From NCBI GenBank assembly GCA_017557715.1, contig JAFYYE010000375.1, positions 1 to 5,555 on the forward strand: a stretch of 5,555 bases of DNA, in the 5' to 3' direction. The notes below the pieces were generated by a model. It saw only the letters and a list, made by a program, of their open reading frames with translations. It was not told where the DNA came from and made no database searches. The position numbers and the translations under genes are program-made. Below are positions 1 to 5,350 of this stretch, one piece after another; positions within the stretch are counted from its first letter, which is position 1, and every line of letters starts with the position of its first letter. This DNA comes from Pseudobutyrivibrio sp. Its GTDB lineage: Bacteria; Bacillota; Clostridia; Lachnospirales; Lachnospiraceae.

Positions 1-36
1 AAATCAGTTGCTAATTCAATTGTTAAAAGGTTGTAG
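1..36 (+). CDS. cheB: Probable 3' end of cheB (chemotaxis methylesterase/deamidase), partial
   Basis: Reading from base 1, the frame gives KSVANSIVKRL and then a TAG stop at 34-36. The stop lies 20 nt before the cheA start, matching the tight spacing of the other genes here. The helical, basic end resembles the C-terminal helix of CheB proteins. In B. subtilis and many clostridia cheB lies directly upstream of cheA. Only 11 residues are visible, so the identity rests on gene order and a weak resemblance; no catalytic residue can be inspected. Confidence 0.5.
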   Translation, partial: KSVANSIVKRL

Positions 37-43
37 AAAACTT

Positions 44-48
44 GGAGG
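44..48 (+). promoter_or_regulatory. Shine-Dalgarno site that fixes the cheA start
   Basis: GGAGG lies 8 nt before ATG 57. A longer in-frame start at TTG 42 exists only because TTGGAGG overlaps this ribosome site; it would add five residues and have no ribosome site of its own. The ATG is therefore preferred. Confidence 0.85.
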
Positions 49-56
49 TTAGTAGT

Positions 57-2180
57 ATGGATGTAGGTCAGTATTTGGATATCTTTATCGATGAGACAAG
101 TGGTCATATTCAGAGCCTTTCCGACAATATCATGGAGTTGGAAAAGGAGCCTGATAATAAGGATGTTGTAAATGAAATATTCCGTGCAGCTCACTCCTTA
201 AAGGGTATGGCTGGTACTATGGGATTCAAGAAGATGCAGCATCTTACCCATGATATGGAAAACGTTTTCCAGGAAGTTCGTAACGATAACGTCAAGGTGA
301 ATTCTTCACTTATTGATATTTTATTTAAGTGCCTTGATGCTATTGAAGCTTATCTTGATACCATCAAAAGCACATCAAACGAAGGTGATGAAGCTAATGA
401 GGCGCTTATCAAGCTTTTAAACGACTACCTTAATCAGGCAGAAGGTGGTGGAGATGCAGGATCAGAAGCAGCACCTGCTGAGGCAGCAGCCGAAGGCGGT
501 GGAGAAGCTGACGGTTCAGAAGCAGCACATGCTGATGCCAGCGATGGTCCGCTTTATAAGAAAATTCCAGTTGATCCAGAGCTTTGCGAGAAACTTAAAG
601 GTGAGAAGCAACTCTACGGATTTACTATCCATATTAGTAAGGAGTGCTTGCTTAAGGCAGCCCGTGCATTCCTTGTATTTAAGGCTGTAGAAGACTTTGG
701 TCAGATTATGGCTTTTGATCCGAGCTCAGGGGATATTGAGGATGAGAAATTTGAATTTGATTTTTCATTCATTCTTTCTACAGAATCAGAGCTTGATCCA
801 ATTATTGAGTCAATTAAGACTGTTTCTGAAATTGAGTCAGTTGAGGCTGATAAGGTTACACCTGAAATGTACGAAAAGAAGGAAGGGGAGGCACCAGCAG
901 CACCTGCACCAGAAGTTGCGCCAGCACCTGCTGCAGCAACACCTGCGCCGGCACCAGCAGCGGCACCAGCAGCACCTGCGGCAAAGGCGGCAGGCGGAAA
1001 GACTAACCAGCCAGCAAATAAGCCTGTTACTTCACGTACAATTCGTGTAGATATTGAAAAGCTCGATGCATTGATGAATCAGGTTTCCGAGCTTATTATT
1101 GCAAAGAACTCACTTGCATCACAGAGTAATGGTTCTGGTGAAATTGATAGCCAGACCTTACATGAGAATATTGAATACCTTGAGAGAATTACAACAAACC
1201 TTCATGAATCAGTTATGAAGGTTCGAATGGTTCCTATTGAATCTGTTGTAGCTAAGTTCCCTCGAATGATTCGAGATTTGGACAGAAAGCTTAACAAGCC
1301 AATGGAACTTATTATGACTGGTGAGGATACAGAGCTTGACCGTACTGTAGTAGATCAGCTTGGTGATCCACTTCAGCACTTGCTTCGTAATTCTGCCGAT
1401 CACGGTATCGAAAGTCCTGAGGACAGACGTGCTGCAGGAAAACCTGAAAAGGGAACAATTTTCCTTAATGCTTTCCAGGAAGGCAACAATGTCATCATTG
1501 AAGTAGGTGATGATGGTGGCGGTATCAATACTGATAAGGTAAAAGAAAAAGCTGTTGAAAGAGGTCTTGTATCTCCTGAAGAGGCTGAAAATCTTTCTCA
1601 GAAGGAAATCATTGACTTCCTGTTTATGCCTTCCTTCTCAATGGCTAAACAGATTACAGATATTTCGGGTCGAGGCGTAGGTCTTGATGTTGTTAAGAGT
1701 AATATAGAAGCTCTTGGCGGTGATGTAACAGTTAAATCTGTTATGGGCGAGGGTTCTACTTTTACAGTAAGACTTCCACTTACACTTGCTATTATACAGG
1801 CTCTGATGGTTGAAATCAGAGATGAGAAGTATGCCATTGCTCTTGCTTCTATTATGAACATTGAAAATATTCCTAAGTCAGAAATCAAGTATGTTGAGTC
1901 TAAAGAGGTTATTCACCTCAGAGGACAGGTTATTCCGCTTATTCACCTTGACAAGATTCTTGATTTTGAACCTAAGGAAGATGACGAAGATACAATGACA
2001 GTTGTTATTTGTAAGAAGGGTGATACTCTTGGCGGTATTATCGTAGACAATCTTATTGGACAGCTGGAAATCGTTATCAAATCTCTTGGTAAATTGGATA
2101 ACAACAAGCTCATCAGCGGTGCTACTATCCTTGGGGATGGTGAAATCGCAATGATTCTTGATGTTAATGCTGTCATTTAA
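57..2180 (+). CDS. cheA: Chemotaxis sensor histidine kinase CheA
   Basis: Cytoplasmic kinase that, with CheW and receptors, autophosphorylates and passes phosphate to CheY and CheB. The product is 707 aa from ATG 57, a normal length. Domains in order: P1 phosphotransfer, residues 1-105, with phospho-acceptor His46 in AAHSLKG; an Ala/Glu/Gly linker, about 128-163; P2 regulator-docking, about 165-268, with CLLKAARAFLVFKA; a Pro/Ala linker, about 278-322; P3 dimerisation, about 326-385; P4 ATPase, about 386-575; P5 CheW-like, about 580-707. ATP-site motifs are present: N box HLLRNSADHG (His441, Asn445, Asp448), G1 box GDDGGGI (Asp485), F box FMPSFSMA, G2 box GRGVGLDVV, and G3 GEGSTFTVRLP. The P3-P4 joint RMVPIE is also present. 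P2 is of the CheC/CheD-lineage style. The stop is followed in frame by a second stop (TAA TAG). No defects are seen, so a fully active kinase is expected. Confidence 0.98.
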   Translation: MDVGQYLDIFIDETSGHIQSLSDNIMELEKEPDNKDVVNEIFRAAHSLKGMAGTMGFKKMQHLTHDMENVFQEVRNDNVKVNSSLIDILFKCLDAIEAYLDTIKSTSNEGDEANEALIKLLNDYLNQAEGGGDAGSEAAPAEAAAEGGGEADGSEAAHADASDGPLYKKIPVDPELCEKLKGEKQLYGFTIHISKECLLKAARAFLVFKAVEDFGQIMAFDPSSGDIEDEKFEFDFSFILSTESELDPIIESIKTVSEIESVEADKVTPEMYEKKEGEAPAAPAPEVAPAPAAATPAPAPAAAPAAPAAKAAGGKTNQPANKPVTSRTIRVDIEKLDALMNQVSELIIAKNSLASQSNGSGEIDSQTLHENIEYLERITTNLHESVMKVRMVPIESVVAKFPRMIRDLDRKLNKPMELIMTGEDTELDRTVVDQLGDPLQHLLRNSADHGIESPEDRRAAGKPEKGTIFLNAFQEGNNVIIEVGDDGGGINTDKVKEKAVERGLVSPEEAENLSQKEIIDFLFMPSFSMAKQITDISGRGVGLDVVKSNIEALGGDVTVKSVMGEGSTFTVRLPLTLAIIQALMVEIRDEKYAIALASIMNIENIPKSEIKYVESKEVIHLRGQVIPLIHLDKILDFEPKEDDEDTMTVVICKKGDTLGGIIVDNLIGQLEIVIKSLGKLDNNKLISGATILGDGEIAMILDVNAVI
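441..542 (+). repeat. Imperfect tandem duplication in the CheA P1-P2 linker
   Basis: Two adjacent 17-codon units, 441-491 and 492-542, encode EGGGDAGSEAAPAEAAA and EGGGEADGSEAAHADAS. At DNA level they share long stretches such as TCAGAAGCAGCAC. They differ by one inserted codon in the middle of the second copy and by a few substitutions. The frame is preserved. This looks like an old in-frame duplication in a flexible linker. Confidence 0.75.
890..979 (+). repeat. Direct repeats in the Pro/Ala linker of CheA
   Basis: The 18-mer GGCACCAGCAGCACCTGC occurs exactly at 890-907 and again at 962-979. A 12-base partial copy lies at 950-961, abutting the second copy. The exact copies start 72 nt (24 codons) apart and are in the same frame, so recombination or slippage between them would change linker length without a frameshift. 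The region encodes a low-complexity Ala/Pro tether between P2 and P3. Confidence 0.8.
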
Positions 2181-2181
2181 T

Positions 2182-2190
2182 AGGAGGTGA
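2182..2190 (+). promoter_or_regulatory. Near-perfect Shine-Dalgarno site for cheW
   Basis: AGGAGGTGA is complementary to nine bases of a typical 16S 3' end. Its GGAGG core ends 7 nt before the cheW ATG. It is the strongest ribosome site in the window, consistent with the need for abundant CheW. Confidence 0.8.
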
Positions 2191-2194
2191 GACC

Positions 2195-2662
2195 ATGTCA
2201 GATGTAGCTATGTATGATGTAGTTGAAAAAGAAAAAAAGCAATACATTGTAGTTAAAATTGGTGGCGAGCACTATGGTATCGACATTTCCTATATTGATA
2301 ACATCGTTAGAATGAGTAAGATTACCAGAGTGCCAAAGGCACCATCGTACTACCGTGGAGTTATTAACCTTCGTGGTGAAGTCGTTCCTGTAATGAGTCT
2401 TAGACGCCGCATGGATCTTGATGATGATGAATTTACAGATGCATCTCGTATCATTATTCTTAAACTTGATCAGGGCGGTCTTATGGGCGTAATTGTTGAT
2501 GAGGTTAAAGAAGTTCTTTCTTTATCAGAAGATGACATCGAGGCTCCATCTTCTACACTTAAGAGTAAGAATTCTTTCATCAATGGAGTAGGTAAAAATG
2601 GGGACGAACTCATTTCCATCTTTGAAATTAGTTCAATTATTGGAGAAAATGAGGCTTCTTAA
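2195..2662 (+). CDS. cheW: Chemotaxis coupling protein CheW
   Basis: Cytoplasmic adaptor that links CheA to chemoreceptors in the signalling array. The product is 155 aa, the usual size for a single CheW domain. Typical landmarks are the first beta strand YIVVKIGGEHYGIDI (about 17-31), VPKAPSYYRG at 46-55, the hallmark NLRGEVVPV at 58-66, and VDEVKEVL at 101-108. A short charged N-terminal extension (about 15 residues) and an acidic C-terminal end flank the domain. It starts 14 nt after cheA and stops 11 nt before cheC, so it is co-transcribed with both. The same fold occurs as the P5 domain of CheA just upstream, but the NLRG context and the single-domain length identify this as CheW, not CheV, because no receiver domain follows. 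Confidence 0.97.
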   Translation: MSDVAMYDVVEKEKKQYIVVKIGGEHYGIDISYIDNIVRMSKITRVPKAPSYYRGVINLRGEVVPVMSLRRRMDLDDDEFTDASRIIILKLDQGGLMGVIVDEVKEVLSLSEDDIEAPSSTLKSKNSFINGVGKNGDELISIFEISSIIGENEAS

Positions 2663-2673
2663 CGGGAGGTTAT

Positions 2674-3288
2674 ATGCTCACACTTAACGAGGTTAATGAA
2701 AAATATTTTGATGTCCTCAAGGAAATAGGTAATATTGGCGCTGGTAATGCAACAACTGCCATCGCCAATATGCTTGGCCTTAGGATAGATATGAGTGTTC
2801 CAGAGGTAGCGTTCCTTCCTGTTGAGGAATTAGGAGGCGCTATAGGAGCGGAAGATGAAATCATTGTTGGAATCATGCTTGGCGTTGAGGCCGATATTGA
2901 TGGTTCGATGATGTTCTTGATGGATATGCAGTCAGCTCATCATATTGTAAACAAGCTTATGATGCGCGACCCTGGATATTCAGAGCCATTTAATGAAATG
3001 GATTTATCTGCAATCAAAGAGGTAGGAAATATTATCGCAGGTTCGTATTTGTCAGCTCTTTCTGGATTGACAAATCTTACGATTGTTCCATCTGTACCAT
3101 TTGTAGCAGTGGATATGGCAGCAGCCATTCTTTCTGTTCCTGCTGTACAGTTTGGTATTTTCGGCGATAACGCTCTTATGATTAATACAGAATTCTCTGA
3201 TGATTTGGGAATTAAAGGGCACTTTATTTTAATGCCTGAAGAAGATTCCTACGATAAGATTCTATCAGCGCTTGGTATAGCAACTTAA
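2674..3288 (+). CDS. cheC: CheY-P phosphatase CheC
   Basis: Cytoplasmic phosphatase of the CheC/CheX/FliY family that removes phosphate from CheY-P and binds CheD. The product is 204 aa, normal for CheC and lacking the extra domain of FliY. The family motif (D/S)-x3-E-x2-N-x22-P occurs twice: Asp13-Glu17-Asn20 with Pro43, and Ser112-Glu116-Asn119 with Pro142. Both catalytic halves are therefore intact, including the exact 22-residue spacing. Gly-rich IGNIGAGNA and VGNIIAGSY surround the two centres. The ATG is preceded by GGGAGG with only 4 nt between, a short but usable gap; no better start is available and the N terminus fits the family. The gene sits directly before cheD, whose product it regulates. 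Confidence 0.96.
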   Translation: MLTLNEVNEKYFDVLKEIGNIGAGNATTAIANMLGLRIDMSVPEVAFLPVEELGGAIGAEDEIIVGIMLGVEADIDGSMMFLMDMQSAHHIVNKLMMRDPGYSEPFNEMDLSAIKEVGNIIAGSYLSALSGLTNLTIVPSVPFVAVDMAAAILSVPAVQFGIFGDNALMINTEFSDDLGIKGHFILMPEEDSYDKILSALGIAT

Positions 3289-3301
3289 GGAGAGTGAATG
3301 T

Positions 3302-3790
3302 ATGGGGCAGATGATTAAAGTCGGCATGGCTGATTTAAAAATATGCAAAGCTCCTGATGCACTGACTACCATTGGTTTGGGATCATGTATTGGAATTGCT
3401 ATTTATGATCCATCCACGAAAATCAGTGGATTGGCGCATATTATGCTACCCGATAGTACAGCTATTAGAAATAATAGTAATATAGCCAAGTTCGCGGATA
3501 CCGGTATACAAAAGCTTTATGATGACATGATTAAAGCTGGAGCCAATAAGGCTAGAATGGTGGCCAAGATTGCTGGTGGAGCGAAGATGTTTGAGATGCC
3601 TGGTGCGTCATCATCAGGTATAAACGTTGGCGATCGTAATGCACAGGCGAGTCGAGACAAGCTTAAAGAGTTAGGTGTCAAGCTTGTTGCGGAGGATTGC
3701 GGCCTAAATTATGGACGTACTGTTGAGTTGTATAGTGAGACAGGAGAGTACTATATCAAGGCGGTTGGCAAACCGTTGAAAATTATTTAG
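3302..3790 (+). CDS. cheD: Chemoreceptor glutamine deamidase CheD
   Basis: Deamidates specific glutamines on chemoreceptors, and in this lineage is held in a complex by CheC so that CheY-P level feeds back on receptor activity. The product is 162 aa, normal for the family. The catalytic triad is visible: Cys29 in GLGSC, His46 in AHIMLP, and Thr23, with the 6- and 17-residue spacings of the Thermotoga enzyme. Other conserved blocks are AGGAKMF (91-97) and GINVGDRN (106-113). AAGGAG at 3287-3292 lies 9 nt before ATG 3302. An ATG at 3298 is in another frame and closes at once. The stop codon sits at the centre of an AT-rich dyad. It follows cheC by 13 nt. Confidence 0.97.
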   Translation: MGQMIKVGMADLKICKAPDALTTIGLGSCIGIAIYDPSTKISGLAHIMLPDSTAIRNNSNIAKFADTGIQKLYDDMIKAGANKARMVAKIAGGAKMFEMPGASSSGINVGDRNAQASRDKLKELGVKLVAEDCGLNYGRTVELYSETGEYYIKAVGKPLKII

Positions 3791-3800
3791 AATAATGTTT
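3779..3800. other. AT-rich dyad centred on the cheD stop codon
   Basis: ATTATT at 3782-3787 and AATAAT at 3791-3796 are perfect inverted repeats separated exactly by the TAG stop. After one mismatch, three more A-T pairs extend the arms to 3779 and 3800. All pairs are A-T, so an RNA hairpin would be weak, and no T-run follows, so it is not an intrinsic terminator. Confidence 0.4.
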
Positions 3801-3805
3801 GGAGG
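3801..3805 (+). promoter_or_regulatory. Shine-Dalgarno site that fixes the start of the small membrane protein gene
   Basis: GGAGG lies 5 nt before ATG 3811. As at cheA, an in-frame TTG (3799) overlaps the site and creates a spurious four-residue extension, so ATG 3811 is the likely start. Confidence 0.8.
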
Positions 3806-3810
3806 CACAG

Positions 3811-4119
3811 ATGAACACAAAGCCTATACCTATAATTATCACATTGGCTGCAGCGTTTTTATCTTGTGTAATATCTATTGTACAAAGGGTGGAGTTTGCA
3901 GTTTTTGTAAGTAGATTACTGGTTGTTGTAATCATATTTTTATGCATGGGAACCGTGATAAAAATGATTCTTGATTACGCCTTTAGGACTTTAGAGCCAG
4001 TAACATCACTGGATGAGGAGCCTCCAGATATTGATAGTATTATGATTGAAGACGGCGTAGACGATGACGAAAATGAAGGTGAATCCGAAGATATTTCGTC
4101 AGAATCAGAGGAGGGGTAA
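3811..4119 (+). CDS. Unrecognised small membrane protein with acidic tail, between cheD and sigD
   Basis: I do not recognise this 102-aa protein. Two hydrophobic stretches are visible, about residues 6-24 and 29-50, joined by a very short turn (QRVEF), so a helical hairpin in the membrane is likely. Residues 66-102 form a soluble tail in which 18 of 37 residues are Asp or Glu, ending in a Ser/Glu-rich run. The tail is probably disordered and, with a short N terminus and hairpin topology, would lie on the same side as the N terminus, most simply the cytoplasm. It starts 20 nt after cheD and ends 37 nt before sigD, so it belongs to the operon. In B. subtilis cheD is followed directly by sigD, so this is an extra gene. 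No catalytic motif is seen; roles in membrane localisation or in SigD or flagellar regulation are only guesses. Confidence 0.85.
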   Translation: MNTKPIPIIITLAAAFLSCVISIVQRVEFAVFVSRLLVVVIIFLCMGTVIKMILDYAFRTLEPVTSLDEEPPDIDSIMIEDGVDDDENEGESEDISSESEEG

Positions 4120-4137
4120 TAGATAACTGATTCTGAC
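4098..4137 (+). other. 11-bp perfect inverted repeat just upstream of sigD
   Basis: GTCAGAATCAG at 4098-4108 is the exact reverse complement of CTGATTCTGAC at 4127-4137. The 18-nt loop holds the TAA TAG stops of the upstream gene and a purine-rich AGGAGGGG. The stem has 5 G-C and 6 A-T pairs and ends 7 nt before the sigD ribosome site. There is no T-run after it, so it is not a classical terminator. It may act as an RNA processing or translation-control hairpin. Confidence 0.6.
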
Positions 4138-4144
4138 TTGACTT

Positions 4145-4151
4145 AAGGGGG
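4145..4151 (+). promoter_or_regulatory. Variant Shine-Dalgarno site of sigD
   Basis: AAGGGGG lies 5 nt before ATG 4157. It differs from the consensus AAGGAGG by one A-to-G change, which can still pair as a G-U wobble. It is slightly weaker than the sites of the che genes upstream, as might suit a regulator needed in small amounts. Confidence 0.65.
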
Positions 4152-4156
4152 CTTTA

Positions 4157-4921
4157 ATGAAGGCGAGTGACAAGGAAAAGCTTTGGGATAAATATAAGGT
4201 TAACCCTTCACCAGAGCTTAGGGAGCAATTAATACTTGAATATGCGCCACTTGTTAAGATAGTAGCTGGCAGACTCTGTATGTATCTGGGAAATACAGTA
4301 GAGTATGAAGATTTGTGTAGTTATGGTATCTTTGGCCTTATTGATGCAATAGATAAATTTGATCTTGCCAAAGATGTCAAGTTTGAGACCTATGCAAGTC
4401 TTAGAATACGTGGCTCTATTTTGGATCAAATCCGTAAGATGGATTGGATTCCACGTACTATTCGTCAAAGACAGAGAATGATTGATGATGCAATCAAGGC
4501 TGTCGAAGCCAGAACTGGTCACAGTGCTTCTGATGAGGATATTGCTTCAGAACTTAATATATCTTCTGATGAGTTTATGAAATGGCAATCGCAGCTCAAT
4601 GTTACTAATGTTGTTTCATTGAACGAGTTTGTGGAGGCTGGAAATGAGCCTGTTATGGAGGCGGAACATAACTCTCATTTTATTCAGCCGGAAGACAATA
4701 TTTCGAAACAAGAGCTTACTGAAAAACTTCAGGAAGCTTTAGATGCCCTTACAGAAAAAGAGAAACAGGTTATTCTTTTGTATTACTACGAGGATATGAC
4801 ATTAAAGGAAATCAGTGCAGCACTTGAGGTTTCTGAGTCTAGAGTTTCTCAGCTTCATACCAAGGCTATTCAAAAAATGAGAAAAATCCTTGGGGAGTAC
4901 ATGGGTATATTAACAAGTTAA
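4157..4921 (+). CDS. fliA: Flagellar/motility sigma factor (sigma-28, SigD/FliA/WhiG family)
   Basis: RNA polymerase sigma factor for late flagellar, chemotaxis and often autolysin genes; called sigD in B. subtilis. The product is 254 aa, the typical length. Region 2 spans about 23-98, with the core-binding part EDLCSYGIFGLIDAIDKFD and the promoter -10 part FETYASLRIRGSILDQIRK. WIPRTIRQR marks the entry to region 3 (about 99-150). Region 4 (about 196-246) contains LTEKEKQVILLYYYEDMTLKEI... with a helix-turn-helix, EISAALEVSESRVSQLHTKA in part, for the -35 element. Region 1.1 is absent, as expected in this group. The gene is late in a long operon, a position known in B. subtilis to make SigD level sensitive to operon read-through. 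The hairpin upstream may add control. The stop is a tandem TAA TAG. Confidence 0.97.
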   Translation: MKASDKEKLWDKYKVNPSPELREQLILEYAPLVKIVAGRLCMYLGNTVEYEDLCSYGIFGLIDAIDKFDLAKDVKFETYASLRIRGSILDQIRKMDWIPRTIRQRQRMIDDAIKAVEARTGHSASDEDIASELNISSDEFMKWQSQLNVTNVVSLNEFVEAGNEPVMEAEHNSHFIQPEDNISKQELTEKLQEALDALTEKEKQVILLYYYEDMTLKEISAALEVSESRVSQLHTKAIQKMRKILGEYMGILTS

Positions 4922-4923
4922 TA
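4908..4923. other. Short AT-rich palindrome over the sigD stop codon
   Basis: TATTAAC (4908-4914) and GTTAATA (4917-4923) are perfect 7-bp inverted repeats with a 2-nt centre. The right arm contains the TAA stop. The loop is too small for a stable full RNA hairpin, and the arms are nearly all A-T, so it looks more like an operator-type DNA dyad or chance. Confidence 0.35.
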
Positions 4924-4985
4924 GTACAGGTAGTTCTGTTATTTAATGATTGATTTTTGGTATATAATCTTAGGGAGGGTTTGTT

Positions 4986-5324
4986 ATGTCAATAAGTCCA
5001 ATCAATTTCAACGGAATGATTCAAAACACCAATGAGCTTAGTCACACCAAAGCTCAGGAAGATCAAAAACCTATGCTTGAACAGCAGAATCTTACACACA
5101 CTGTTGAAAAGCAACAGGAACAGCAAGCCAAACAGGTTAACGATCTTTATAAGGCTGACCGGGAAGAAGGTAAGTACGACCGAGAAGGTAGTGGAAAAGG
5201 CTACGAAGGGAATAAACAGCGTAAGGCCGTAAAGAAGAAAGAAGAAAAACGAACTGGCCAAACTGGAAAGCCTGATGGAAGCGTTTCGGAAAAGCATATC
5301 ACTTCATTTGATATGAGAATTTAA
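4986..5324 (+). CDS. Unrecognised small hydrophilic protein downstream of sigD
   Basis: The 112-aa product has no known domain that I can identify. It has no Cys or Trp, no membrane segment and no signal peptide. The N terminus MSISPINFNGMIQNTNE is neutral and Asn-rich. Residues 24-50 are Gln-rich (10 Gln) and could form a helix. Residues 53-95 are dominated by Lys, Glu, Arg and Gly. The protein ends in SFDMRI after a Gly/Ser/Lys stretch. The composition suggests a largely disordered protein with short conserved ends. From memory, similar small proteins with this type of N terminus and a final FD(I/M)(K/R)I occur at this place in Lachnospiraceae flagellar operons, but I cannot verify that here. 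GGGAGGG at 4973-4979 lies 6 nt before ATG 4986, so translation is well supported. It might be a flagellar accessory or export-related protein, but function is unknown. Confidence 0.85.
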   Translation: MSISPINFNGMIQNTNELSHTKAQEDQKPMLEQQNLTHTVEKQQEQQAKQVNDLYKADREEGKYDREGSGKGYEGNKQRKAVKKKEEKRTGQTGKPDGSVSEKHITSFDMRI

Positions 5325-5350
5325 TTGTTGGGATTAAGAGGGAGACTAAA

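Noticed and set aside
697..1050. Long open frame inside cheA in another + frame
   Set aside because: It lies wholly in the P2 and linker coding region, is Leu/Gln/Arg/His-rich from the frameshifted repeats, and has no ribosome site; a shadow of cheA.
2890..2897. GCCGATAT, a perfect match to the sigma-D -10 element, inside cheC
   Set aside because: No TAAA-type -35 element is found 14-16 nt upstream (the bases there read AATC or similar), and the octamer simply encodes Glu-Ala-Asp-Ile in frame. Most likely chance.
3760..3777. Stem CGGTT/AACCG with GGCA loop near the end of cheD as a possible terminator
   Set aside because: The stem is only 5 Watson-Crick pairs plus two G-U pairs, lies inside the coding sequence, and is not followed by a T-run.
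4138..4143. TTGACT as a -35 hexamer for sigD
   Set aside because: At 16-18 nt downstream the sequence is already the sigD coding start, with no -10-like hexamer.
4229..4522. Antisense open frame opposite sigD
   Set aside because: Composition is that of a shadow frame, with no ribosome site or family resemblance; the sense strand is a complete sigma factor. The same holds for the antisense frames opposite cheA, cheC and the 4986-5324 gene.
4922..4985. Possible operon terminator after sigD
   Set aside because: Only a 4-bp ACAG/CTGT stem is present. The T-rich bases further on are not adjacent to a stable stem, and two well-spaced genes follow on the same strand.
4986..5324. Hydrophilic protein as the anti-sigma factor FlgM
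   Set aside because: Size, charge and position next to sigD suit the idea, but the C-terminal amphipathic sigma-binding helices of FlgM are absent; the end is a Gly/Lys/Ser stretch with SFDMRI.
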